Assembly: GCF_004359215.1 (NCBI RefSeq)
Contig: NC_090612.1
Span: forward strand, 2,300,186-2,311,587
DNA: 11,402 bases
From: Bremia lactucae
Lineage: Eukaryota > Oomycota > Peronosporomycetes > Peronosporales > Peronosporaceae
Direction: 5' to 3'
In this document: positions 1 to 7,331 of the stretch, piece after piece
Layout of the letters: each line of letters starts with the position of its first letter
How positions within the stretch are numbered: position 1 is the first letter of the stretch
Notes under the pieces: model-generated
What the model was told of the DNA's origin: nothing
Databases searched by the model: none
What the model saw: only the letters and a program-made list of their open reading frames with translations
Position numbers and translations under genes: made by a program

Positions 1-398
1 ATTCGAAGGCTCATAGTCAGCCGCCTGACGTCTATCAGGCGACTGTTCTATTCTCCCCCGAGTCGGCCATTTCGTCCGACTCGCATTCGTAGTCGACCTT
101 CAAAGAGGGGTCTTATTCACGTGGTGGATCACCACGTGCACCCGCAACATCTAGTGTTGCGCGAGTAGAAGGGCAGACTTTCCGTCTGCCGCAACAGATA
201 ACAGTGCGTCACCCGCGACTGCACGAACCGCAGCCGAAGGCGCCGCACTATCAGCACCCCGCATGAATTTGTTCTTCATGTGATGGAATTTAAAATGATG
301 GTTCTGGCCAATCAACATCATTTTAAAAATTAAGTGGTCACATAGTGACCACTCCATCCAATGACAGTCAGAGTGATTGTCGTTTAAGGGAGGGGTGA
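1..398 (+). mobile_element. 3' internal tail of an LTR retrotransposon, hairpin-rich
   Basis: This is the stretch just inside a 3' LTR; the rest of the element lies left of the window. It is identified because positions 172-398 recur, inverted, at 9324-9549, both times directly abutting an LTR and a polypurine tract. It is almost wholly made of consecutive inverted repeats (stems at 15-44, 59-83, 118-138, 144-160, 172-190, 197-213, 217-235, 262-280, 289-327 and 333-353). A 93-codon open frame exists on the minus strand (432-151), but it starts inside the LTR, is frameshifted in the second copy and matches no family I know. I read it as a by-product of the repeats. Because the LTR termini are palindromic, orientation rests on the polypurine tract. 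Confidence 0.65.
386..398 (+). promoter_or_regulatory. polypurine tract (plus-strand primer site)
   Basis: AAGGGAGGGGTGA lies directly against the LTR terminus TGTAACG at 399. Eleven of its 13 bases are purines, ten of them in one run. A purine run abutting the 3' LTR is where plus-strand DNA synthesis is primed in LTR retroelements. The same tract is present beside the second LTR (9324-9336, other strand). It fixes the orientation of both copies: this is a 3' LTR with the element body to the left. Confidence 0.7.
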
Positions 399-842
399 TG
401 TAACGCGGTGTATCGTTACATGAAATTAACACTTAAAGGTTGTTAATTAATATATTATCTAACAAGTAGATAATATTTGGAGAACATTACTTTATATAGT
501 AATGTTCAGAAATCTTATCCATGAATTGGTATATGCCATTATATCTATTTAACTCGCAGACTAATCAGCTGTAAACGTAAACAAAGAGTGAGAGACAGAT
601 AAGATTTCAATTGCATGTTTAGTATTAGTATATAATTAGGTTAGCATTAATAGATAGAAAGAAGATATACTTTATTATATTAATACAGTTTTCATTTAAC
701 CCTCTTTAAGTTAGTTGTCTTAAGGAGAAGTCTTCCTCTACATGTACTAGTGTACGTGAAGTAACGTAAGGCACCACTCGCAACTGAAGCAGTGCGAAGT
801 GGTCTTGTACTGAAGCAGTACAAGTCGTAGTGCCCTGTTGCA
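399..842 (+). mobile_element. 3' LTR, copy 1 (444 bp)
   Basis: Long terminal repeat starting TGTAACG and ending TGTTGCA (a degraded CGTTACA, as in the second copy). It aligns end to end with the reverse complement of 8899-9323, with scattered substitutions and an extra block of about 18 bp near 723-741. The first 23 bases fold into a stem (398-405 with 414-421). Further perfect stems are 452-461/467-476, 482-490/499-507 and 804-811/817-824, with a near-perfect one at 774-782/793-802. The substitutions between the copies argue for old, independent insertions. Whether the parent is copia or gypsy class cannot be told, because no coding part of it is in the window. The target-site duplication cannot be checked because the 5' LTR is outside. 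Confidence 0.8.
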
Positions 843-873
843 CTTTAGTGTTAATTTCATGAAACGATACACC
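843..873 (-). repeat. inverted fragment of the LTR 5' end
   Basis: Read on the minus strand, these 31 bases match LTR positions 407-437 with one substitution and one deleted base. They start at the very next base after the LTR ends, and similarity stops abruptly at 873. Either copy 1 inserted into an older, oppositely oriented LTR, or a short foldback copy was added at the end during reverse transcription or repair. Confidence 0.6.
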
Positions 874-2294
874 AGATAATCGTCTTTTCTAATAGGTGTC
901 TTATAAGGGAAACCAGTGAACCACCGACCTATTTTATAAGCGCAACTTGCAGCTGGTTGGTCACATGTGACAGTGTTCGTTTCGCTTGCATCCAGCGCGC
1001 GCCCGTTTCATACAATTTTTTACACAATTTAAAGGATACAATATTTGTGTTTTTGCTTATATTGACCGAGAATATATTTTTCGTTATTGTGGATGACGAC
1101 ACCGTCAAAAACCTTTTCGTAAGAGATTTTGGTCGGGCGCGTAGAGGAGGATAAACACTTTTGGTCCACGCATTTGCAGCGACTCTACAGCTCTCCTTAT
1201 TCTCCAGGGGAGCAAATAGGTGGCTCGTTGCAGACAGCTGTCGCTTATGATTGGAAGACTATGCGCTCGTTGATCTTACGTTTTGTCAGTCTTTGGCCAT
1301 TGTTTTATAAACTGCTATAAAGAAATCAAAGAGAACTTTGTAATACCGTATTTAATGAGTCGTAGCGCTTACGCGCATTACTAACCAACATGGCAGGACT
1401 CCCCAGCTATAAAAAAATCTAAAATTCAAATGCGGTGTGCTTATATTATTGTTAAAAATTACCGGAAATTATATTTCTATATATGCTCTAGTCTTTAAAA
1501 GTCGAAGTGTTAAAGGGGAGGGACAAATCTAGAACGACACTTGAACATCGATCACAGGTCTTTGATTCGAAACGTCTCATGTCCTGGTCAAATTTTCGAC
1601 TGTCACCTTATAGAATATTCCCTCCATAAACATTGTAAGTGCGTAATCGCGTTACTCGAGGTAGTTCGAAGCCGAAACGTCGCCATGGAAGGCGGCAAGG
1701 CGCCGCGACACAATTTGTATTGCTGGGTGCCTACATCTTACTGTATTTAAATTTTGTGCGCTGCATATAAGGAGACCGCTACAACGCGTTAATAAATTCA
1801 ATTGTAATCGTTGATAAAAATGAGGCACAATTGGCGATGCGGTATGAAAAATGGTACATGTACAATATTGTTACAAGGCGCTGCCATTGCGGTGATCTGC
1901 CGTTTTGGCTTTCTCCAATAACTTTCTCCAGTTACTTATTCCGGAACCACATGACGAATTGCAGAACAGATTGGTATATAGATAGCGCTTATAAGGAAAT
2001 TAATACCCTTGTGAACCAAATAGTTAACAATTCCTCCCCTACCTGCATATTATGCAACGATGCATACGATGCGCTGGCTTTTTTGTGGCTGCATAACACC
2101 ATGGGCGTTATTAAGCAATTTGCCAACAAAGAGACACGACCTGCTCTCGCTCTCAACGCGCCCCAACGTCGCATCCGTTCCGAGCTCCGGCCACGTGAGA
2201 AACAATTCGTTTTCTTACCATTGTGGCTCTCCTTATCGCTCAGCATCTTCGCTTTCGCTCTGTTGAGCTTTAAGAAGCTCTAGCTTAAGGAAGA
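874..2294. other. intergenic region upstream of the kinase
   Basis: About 1.4 kb without a gene I can support. It contains a 12-bp palindrome (GTCACATGTGAC, 959-970) and several open frames of 63-150 codons. Two overlapping ones (957-1154 and 1129-1320, +) read out of phase and match nothing I recognise. The longest (1831-2283, 150 codons, +) ends 11 bases before the kinase ATG and carries a hydrophobic C-terminal stretch. It has no recognisable domain and sits where the kinase promoter should be. The region is AT-rich in the middle (about 1320-1560), typical of non-coding DNA beside oomycete genes. Confidence 0.5.
2237..2258 (+). promoter_or_regulatory. possible oomycete initiator-like site
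   Basis: GCTCAGCATCTTCGCTTTC lies about 55 bases before the kinase ATG. Oomycete core promoters often carry an initiator near TCATT followed by a pyrimidine-rich flank, usually 50-100 bases upstream of the start codon. The position and pyrimidine richness fit, but the core (TCAGC) departs from consensus, so this is only a candidate start point. Confidence 0.2.
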
Positions 2295-3641
2295 ATGGGC
2301 GCCGTTGATTGGTTTCGTTCGAGAGCGAAAAAAAATCTGCAAGGGAAGCAAAATGTAAGAGCCAACTCAATAATCAATGGATGCTGTGGCAACTCGTCTC
2401 GCTTTAGTTGCTTGCGATTACACGACTCAGCCACGCTTAACGCCAAGGGCTTGTTACAGCATACAGTAGTCACCAAGCTGTACCCCATCGTGCAACTCCA
2501 CTTGTTGCCGCTGCTTTTAAATTATGACAGCGAGGTACAGGAGGCCAGGGATAACACGAAGCCGGAGAGTGGGCTACCTATCAGCACGAAAGTTGAAAGG
2601 CTTACGACAGAGACTTCGGAGCGATTTGCTGAGCAGGTTAAATGTATGGTCGCAGATGCGAGCAGCTCATTTCAGATGACGAGTGAGGGGTGCGGTGGAG
2701 CATATTTTTTGACGGCGGACTGGTCTTGTTCCTGCCACAAGAAAAAACCTTTGGGAATTTTTAAGCCAAGAGACGAGGAGTATATGGCTCCTAAAAACCC
2801 CCGAGGTTTCGTGAAAGAAACTAGCGTAGTGGGTGTAAGTGAGCATCCTGTCAATAAGGGCTTCCGAGTCGGCAATGGAGCTCTTCGTGAGCGTGCTGCT
2901 TATCTGCTTGACCAAGCTTACGGAAGCTTTAGTGGCGTTCCTGAAACGACTTTAATGGTTTTATGTTTAAATGGAGAAGAAAAAGAAGGTTCGATGCAGC
3001 GGTTCGTGGCCTCGCAGTGCTCGGCTGAAGACATGGGAACACTCAAGTTTGCAATCCCAGAGGTGCACAAGATTGGCATCTTAGACGTGCGTCTATTCAA
3101 TACGGATCGCCACGCTGGTAACATCTTGCTCAGTGCACGACTGAATGAGCAGACGTACGCCATGACACCAATTGACCACGGCTTTTGTCTACCCGCCTAC
3201 AAGCACCTGGACAGTGCGACTTTTGACTGGCTGCATTGGCCTCAAGCTGAGTTCCCGTTCACGGGTGCTGAACTTGACCACATTGCGTCGCTTGACGAGG
3301 CGCGCGATGCAGCGGTACTGCGTACTATTGGAATCGAGGAGGAATGTGTGACGACGATGCGTTTGTGTACGGCGGTGCTGAAGCAGGGCGCAGAGGCCGG
3401 TTTTTCATTGTATGAGATTGGTTCTCTGCTACAGCGTGACGATGACTTTGCGTCGCCCTCGCAGCTGGAAGTAATGGTTGCTAAAGCAGTGGCGGCTGTT
3501 GAGGAAATATTGGTCATGTCTGAGGATAAAGACGGAATTGCCTTTTTTGATGCCATTGTGGCTGAGTCTACTCGTCTGATTGGATGCATGCTAGAGGGTC
3601 AGACGAAGAAGAAAGTGCGAAGCATTAGTTGTTTTAGTTAG
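2295..3641 (+). CDS. phosphatidylinositol 4-kinase, type II / gamma-like
   Basis: Predicted 448-residue lipid kinase adding phosphate to the 4-position of phosphatidylinositol, expected at cytoplasmic faces of membranes. The PI3/4-kinase fold runs from about residue 130 to 400. There is a nucleotide-binding loop GGAYF (134-138), the ATP-contacting lysine in GIFKPRDEE (K157), the block QRFVAS (235-240), then EVHKIGILDVR leading to the catalytic loop NTDRHAGN (269-276). The metal-binding DHG is at 294-296, followed by FDWLHWPQAEFPF (310-322), characteristic of the plant-gamma/type II class. All key residues are present. The N-terminal 130 residues match no domain I know; the ubiquitin-like domains of plant gamma kinases are absent. 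The first ATG (2295) is used; a downstream start cannot be excluded for the poorly conserved N-terminus. Single exon, no disruption. It is the only intact gene here, flanked by transposon debris. Confidence 0.93.
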   Translation: MGAVDWFRSRAKKNLQGKQNVRANSIINGCCGNSSRFSCLRLHDSATLNAKGLLQHTVVTKLYPIVQLHLLPLLLNYDSEVQEARDNTKPESGLPISTKVERLTTETSERFAEQVKCMVADASSSFQMTSEGCGGAYFLTADWSCSCHKKKPLGIFKPRDEEYMAPKNPRGFVKETSVVGVSEHPVNKGFRVGNGALRERAAYLLDQAYGSFSGVPETTLMVLCLNGEEKEGSMQRFVASQCSAEDMGTLKFAIPEVHKIGILDVRLFNTDRHAGNILLSARLNEQTYAMTPIDHGFCLPAYKHLDSATFDWLHWPQAEFPFTGAELDHIASLDEARDAAVLRTIGIEEECVTTMRLCTAVLKQGAEAGFSLYEIGSLLQRDDDFASPSQLEVMVAKAVAAVEEILVMSEDKDGIAFFDAIVAESTRLIGCMLEGQTKKKVRSISCFS

Positions 3642-4149
3642 ATAGCGCGTGACGCGAGAGTGGTGACGAGTGAGTGTTTTGAATGAAGAAACAGAAGTTG
3701 ATAATTGAGAGAAAGCAGCAGTTGAGGTCATGTATTACCTAGGTCAGGTGCAAGCTTTGGGAGTCGCCTTCCCATGTAAGCGATTGTGTACAAAGAGGCA
3801 GGTTAAGTTCAAATAACGTTGTGATACTGTCTAAGCCTGTATATTAGCGAAAGGAAAGTATAAGCCGAAATAAGCAGGTGGCGCTCCGATGAACTTTCAG
3901 GGTCAACCAAACATGCAGTTATACTTAAGAAGTTTACGATCATGGTATAATTTTGGGATCGACTCTATAATCAACGCAGCATACGCTTATCAGCTCATAC
4001 GTTGAGTGATTGTGCAGCATCAAAAATGATTATGGTGAGGTAGACATCCACTTTCATCTGTGGAAAAGCTGGCACAATGGCTTCTACACGACTTGTGTGG
4101 CTAAGGAATCAGTTCAAGTGTAAAGAACATTCATTGCGATGGAACCAAA
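3642..4149. other. 3' flank of the kinase, no gene seen
   Basis: About 500 bases following the kinase stop codon, presumably its 3' untranslated region and spacer. I see no open frame of interest, repeat or RNA gene. No clear polyadenylation signal stands out. Confidence 0.5.
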
Positions 4150-4452
4150 ATGATACCAATCGCTCAAGTTTGTCTTGTCGTCACTTTCCTAGCCACTCCT
4201 CCTGCAGCTACGACAATACGCACCTAGAGATCTTAGCTACGCATGTAATGTACTTCTTCTCATTATACTCAGCAAAATTGCGATACCTTCTGCAATAGTT
4301 ATCGTCACCAGACAGCAGCCACAAGCTCAATTAAGCGCCACGTGTCCACTTACGCGGACAGTTAAGACTTAAGAACTTTAAGCTGTGTCTTAAAAGAGGC
4401 CTTATGTTTTACATCCTTGCGAGAAGAGGCGTTTCAACACACGCAATGCGCG
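4150..4452 (+). pseudogene. possible decayed secreted-protein (RxLR-like) gene
   Basis: An ATG at 4150 opens a 25-codon segment, MIPIAQVCLVVTFLATPPAA then TTIRT, that looks like a secretory signal peptide: short start, hydrophobic core, small residues at a plausible cleavage site. It stops at 4225. The same reading frame, through further stops near 4234, 4246 and 4363, later carries RTLS (4372-4383) and, about 17 residues on, LREEAF before a final stop at about 4450. Secreted oomycete host-translocation effectors have a signal peptide, then RxLR, then an acidic EER-type motif in that order, and sit in transposon-rich, gene-poor DNA. The fourth residue of the motif is Ser rather than Arg, and there are at least four stops. 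If real, this is a dead gene. The resemblance may be chance. Confidence 0.25.
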
Positions 4453-4539
4453 AGCATACAATAAGTGTAAAGTCATAGCAGCTTGTGAAGAGCAGGTGCT
4501 GACGTCGGAGATTAAAAATCACCAAAATCGCAGCGTACA

Positions 4540-6093
4540 ATTCAGCCGAGTCATCAGATAAACGTGCAGAAACTTGCTTTACCACTCTTCGAAATAGAGA
4601 ACGCCAAGTACAGGCAACATTTCACGCTTACACCCTAGAAAGAACAGAAGCATGCAACATCGCAACGGTCATTGAGCGTTCTCCCCATTTAATGCAGCAA
4701 AAACCTCTCGAATTTTTATCATCATCGAAACAGCTTGGCTGCTCTCAAATGTGGCTAAGGTATCTTCAGAATGGAGAAGAGCAGCGCTCAAGCCGAGAAG
4801 GTAAGCGTCAGCGTCGCACTGCACGTAAAATCGTTTTTAAACTCTTGCTGAAAATGAACGACTTACTCCCTACACCAGTGAAGAAGAATTGAAAGGGTAG
4901 ATTATACGTATATACTCAAATTGAACACCCTACCCAAATTAAAGGTCGCCTCTATTGGAGCGGCAATCCCTTCTCAGTGCTGACTGCAAGCCTGTGTTTG
5001 GCGTCAGTAACAATCACCATTTACTCTGTTCATAGAGAGACATCAACAACGATAAAGTCACTCAAGTTCCAGTTGCCGAGTCATCTCTCGCTGACCATCT
5101 AGGAAATGCCTTCCATTGGCCGAACACCCCACTCGACAACAGTTTCGATGATATAAGGTGCCAATTGCCGCCCCGTGTACACGTGTATCACGGCATCCGA
5201 GTGTTTCCACTCGGTGGTGAACGCCGCCGCAAGGTCCTAGAACAACTCGACTAGTAGATTCCGACGTTACCGGATTCAAGGTAGGGTTGAGAACGCTACG
5301 AACGACACACATCTTGACGATCTTCTTCGCTCGCTACCCTTGTCGGTGTGAGCAGGCATGATGTCCTACATTAAATTTTGCCCGAAAGCGTGATGCAAGT
5401 TTGGAAACGCCCCTCAAATCAATAAGAGAAGAAGTGCTGGTCTACGCAAGGTTTTCAGCTGGTGGATTTCCAGACAACCGCTACTTTGGACCAGCTCGAG
5501 GGGTGCTGTTCCCTTCTTAGTGATTACCGGTAGAGTTTTCGTCCGTCGAGTCGTCCCGCGTACAGCGTGAGACGCATCTAGGAATTCTGGGGAATATCAT
5601 CACAATGAGACGCACGCCTTCCATTCCCATGATTGTGTGAAGCTGTTACTCGAATTGCACTACCGTCTCGTCCATTAGCACAATGCCACGAGGGCCAACT
5701 TTGAGCTTAAGGATCCCCAAGAACTACAAGCTGAAAGTAGACTTTGGTGGCGTTATGCTTATGTAAGAATGCGACAGCGCGACAAACAGCATCTTGTCGG
5801 TAAGTGTGTCAAAATTTGGTCGGCGGAACGTCAAGCCGATGCGCGCAAACGCGTCATCCAATTCTTAGATGCAACAAAGATCTTCTCGTTGGCGACGCAA
5901 CAATTCTTCGCTTAATCTACGCGTGCGGTATCTTTGACGACCACCGCGAATGTTCATCGCGAAAAGAGACCATCACGAAGCACGGCGACTACGGGCGTCT
6001 GTTACTTGGAAACGGGCGGAAAATATATTCCATTTAATTCAAGTGCCGAACACTCACTTGACGATTTTCTAAGACAATTTCAGTTTGGGTTTC
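4540..6093 (+). pseudogene. long stop-poor frame, decayed gene of unknown product
   Basis: One + frame (the phase of codon 4692) runs about 518 codons with only nine internal stops (4890, 5100, about 5157, 5238, 5349, 5388, 5567, 5674, 5901) before ending at about 6094. Random sequence of this composition should give roughly twice as many. Stretches of over 100 codons are open (about 4540-4889). Most stops could come from a single C-to-T change of CGA, CAG or CAA. The only suggestive motif is RLWWRYAYVRM (about 5736-5768) followed by a basic segment. A WW-x-YA followed by basic residues recalls the segment after the chorein domain of VPS13-type lipid-transfer proteins, but I cannot confirm homology. 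The aligned antisense frame is also fairly open over 5700-5900, so even the strand is not certain. A second frame is open at 5034-5250. Confidence 0.3.
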
Positions 6094-6287
6094 CATGAGC
6101 TGGCAATTGACGACGTTCTACTGACATGCTTGCACAGATGATCCAAGCCAGTGCTAACGGAACCAAAAACCATGGATACTCTAACGAAGTATGAAAGCTC
6201 CTGTCAGGCCTTCATGTCTTATCGACAGTTACAGAAACCATACTTTGCTGAATATCATTTGTGTAGTCAAACAAATCTTGCGCATAT

Positions 6288-6317
6288 TGTAACGGGCTCA
6301 AGTTGCCCTGTGTTACA
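6288..6317. repeat. LTR-terminus-like palindrome
   Basis: Thirty bases begin TGTAACGGGC and end GCCCTGTGTTACA, so both ends look like the TG...CA termini of the LTRs in this window. The two halves form an imperfect inverted repeat around TCAAGTT. It lies about 280 bases before a gypsy gag remnant. It could be the start of that element's degraded 5' LTR or the joined ends of an almost wholly deleted one. Confidence 0.3.
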
Positions 6318-6387
6318 CAATCCCCGGTAAGTACGCAAAATGTACTTAAGAGGATGGTCAATTACTTAATTGAAGAAATTTTACCCC

Positions 6388-6423
6388 GGTATAGCGTCAC
6401 CCCCATTTTGGTATAGACACCCC
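6388..6423 (+). repeat. GGTATAG(N)CACCCC repeat, paired copy
   Basis: Two units, GGTATAGCGTCACCCCC (6388-6404) and GGTATAGACACCCC (6410-6423), lie 22 bases apart. The same doublet with the same spacing occurs at 10056-10094, and single units occur at 10258-10274 and 10802-10819. A dispersed short repeat in direct orientation, probably part of a larger transposable element I cannot delimit. Confidence 0.5.
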
Positions 6424-6567
6424 ACCTCTGTACCAGCACCGACGTCGGTAGCTTAGGGGTTACGGGGTCGAGGTGTCTGTGATTGTTAAGCAGACCTCCT
6501 GTCCGGGCAGTGCCTGGTAGGTGACGGGTCTAACATGAATGGGACGGCATCCATTACCGTAGGTCCG

Positions 6568-6919
6568 ATTCCGGAGCTCATTAAGGTGTCCACGTTTATA
6601 AACGGACTACCGCACGGCCCATCGCGATAAGCTCTTTTTTAGAAAGGTGACGTAGACGATTGGAGAGGCAATCCAAATATTCTTAGTTGAAAAGCAATTC
6701 TACAATAGTGCCTCGGCGACAGCTTGGTATAAGCCGTCGGCCGAGAGGACACATACCACTCCCATGGAGTCGGGCAATGCAGACGGTGTCTGTTTTTAAT
6801 GCGGCAAGTGCGGCCATTTGATGGCTCTCTGCTATGCCAGGGTCCCTGCTAAGGCGAAGACGCCCAGCAAGAGGACCCCCTCCCTGAGGGCGATGGCAAG
6901 AACCAGCGTGCGAGACGCA
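6568..6919 (+). pseudogene. Ty3/gypsy gag remnant with CCHC zinc knuckle
   Basis: C-terminal part of a retrotransposon capsid (gag) protein. The + frame starts IPELIKVSTFINGLPHGPSR (from about 6568), hits two in-frame stops (near 6628 and 6640), shifts frame between about 6640 and 6665, and continues through a glutamine/alanine-rich segment. It ends in a nucleic-acid-binding knuckle at 6791-6832 spaced C-x2-C-x4-H-x4-C (CF-stop-CGKCGHLMALC). All four metal ligands are kept, but the residue between the first two cysteines is now TAA (6797-6799). The basic tail ends at TGA (6917). Gag with a single CCHC knuckle followed by protease is the usual gypsy order, and protease does follow at 7114. Clearly non-functional. 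Confidence 0.75.
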
Positions 6920-7113
6920 TGAGTGCTGCATCGATTACTGAAGGGTCGGGAAATGCAGGAGCGCAGTAGGGGCGGGATGCCCTACTGGCGCGGACTCTGC
7001 AGCCACTCCTAAGTTCAGAGTTGTCGAACAAGTGGGTAGCATTTTCTCTGAGGTACCGAAACTTCGGACCTCAACTGGTCTAACGCGCTCGAGTACGAGG
7101 CTATGACCATGTG

Positions 7114-7290
7114 ATGACACTTCTTGTGAATTCGGGTGCATCACAAAATTTTGTAAAATTTGCGACTCTGAAACAGAAACCGGCGGTGTTTGAGTCGCTT
7201 TGCTAGGATGACAAGCGAGATGAGGCGACCGTTCGTTTAGCGAACGGCGCGCTAGTAGCCTCCTTGTCTGTGGTCGATATTTTACATTGT
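7114..7290 (+). pseudogene. gypsy retropepsin (aspartic protease) remnant
   Basis: The + frame reads MTLLVNSGASQNFVKFATLK and onward, with RLANGALV and VVDI later. This is the pattern of a retroviral-type aspartic protease, whose active site is normally D-S/T-G-A. Here the catalytic aspartate codon reads AAT (Asn, 7129-7131), a single G-to-A change from GAT. An in-frame TAG lies at 7204-7206. The frame differs from the gag remnant upstream, so at least one more indel separates them (6920-7113 holds the degraded linker). Recognisable similarity fades near 7290, where minus-strand integrase sequence begins. A dead fragment of the same + strand element as the gag remnant. Confidence 0.7.
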
Positions 7291-7331
7291 GCTATAAGCA
7301 TTATTTTGCTCAGTCTGTTTACAAAGACGAA

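Noticed and set aside
151..432. 93-codon minus-strand open frame in the retroelement tail, alanine-rich end
   Set aside because: Starts inside the LTR, is frameshifted in the second copy, has no family resemblance, and is explained by the GC-rich hairpins. A gag start was considered, but the polypurine tract points the other way and no primer-binding site follows the LTR.
957..1320. Two overlapping + frames of 65 and 63 codons
   Set aside because: Out of phase with each other, AT-rich, no recognisable domain; expected by chance.
2667..3589. Several minus-strand frames of 67-115 codons inside the kinase gene
   Set aside because: Antisense shadows of a clearly coding + strand gene.
5058..5312. 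84-codon minus-strand frame and a protein-like alternative antisense reading
   Set aside because: No motif; the + strand frames over the same bases are as good or better, so neither was called separately.
6683..7144. Minus-strand frames of 60-82 codons
   Set aside because: Antisense to the gag-protease remnant, which carries diagnostic zinc-knuckle and active-site motifs on +.
7229..7247. Perfect hairpin CCGTTCG-TTTAG-CGAACGG
   Set aside because: Lies within protease coding remnant; a 7-bp stem alone is not notable.
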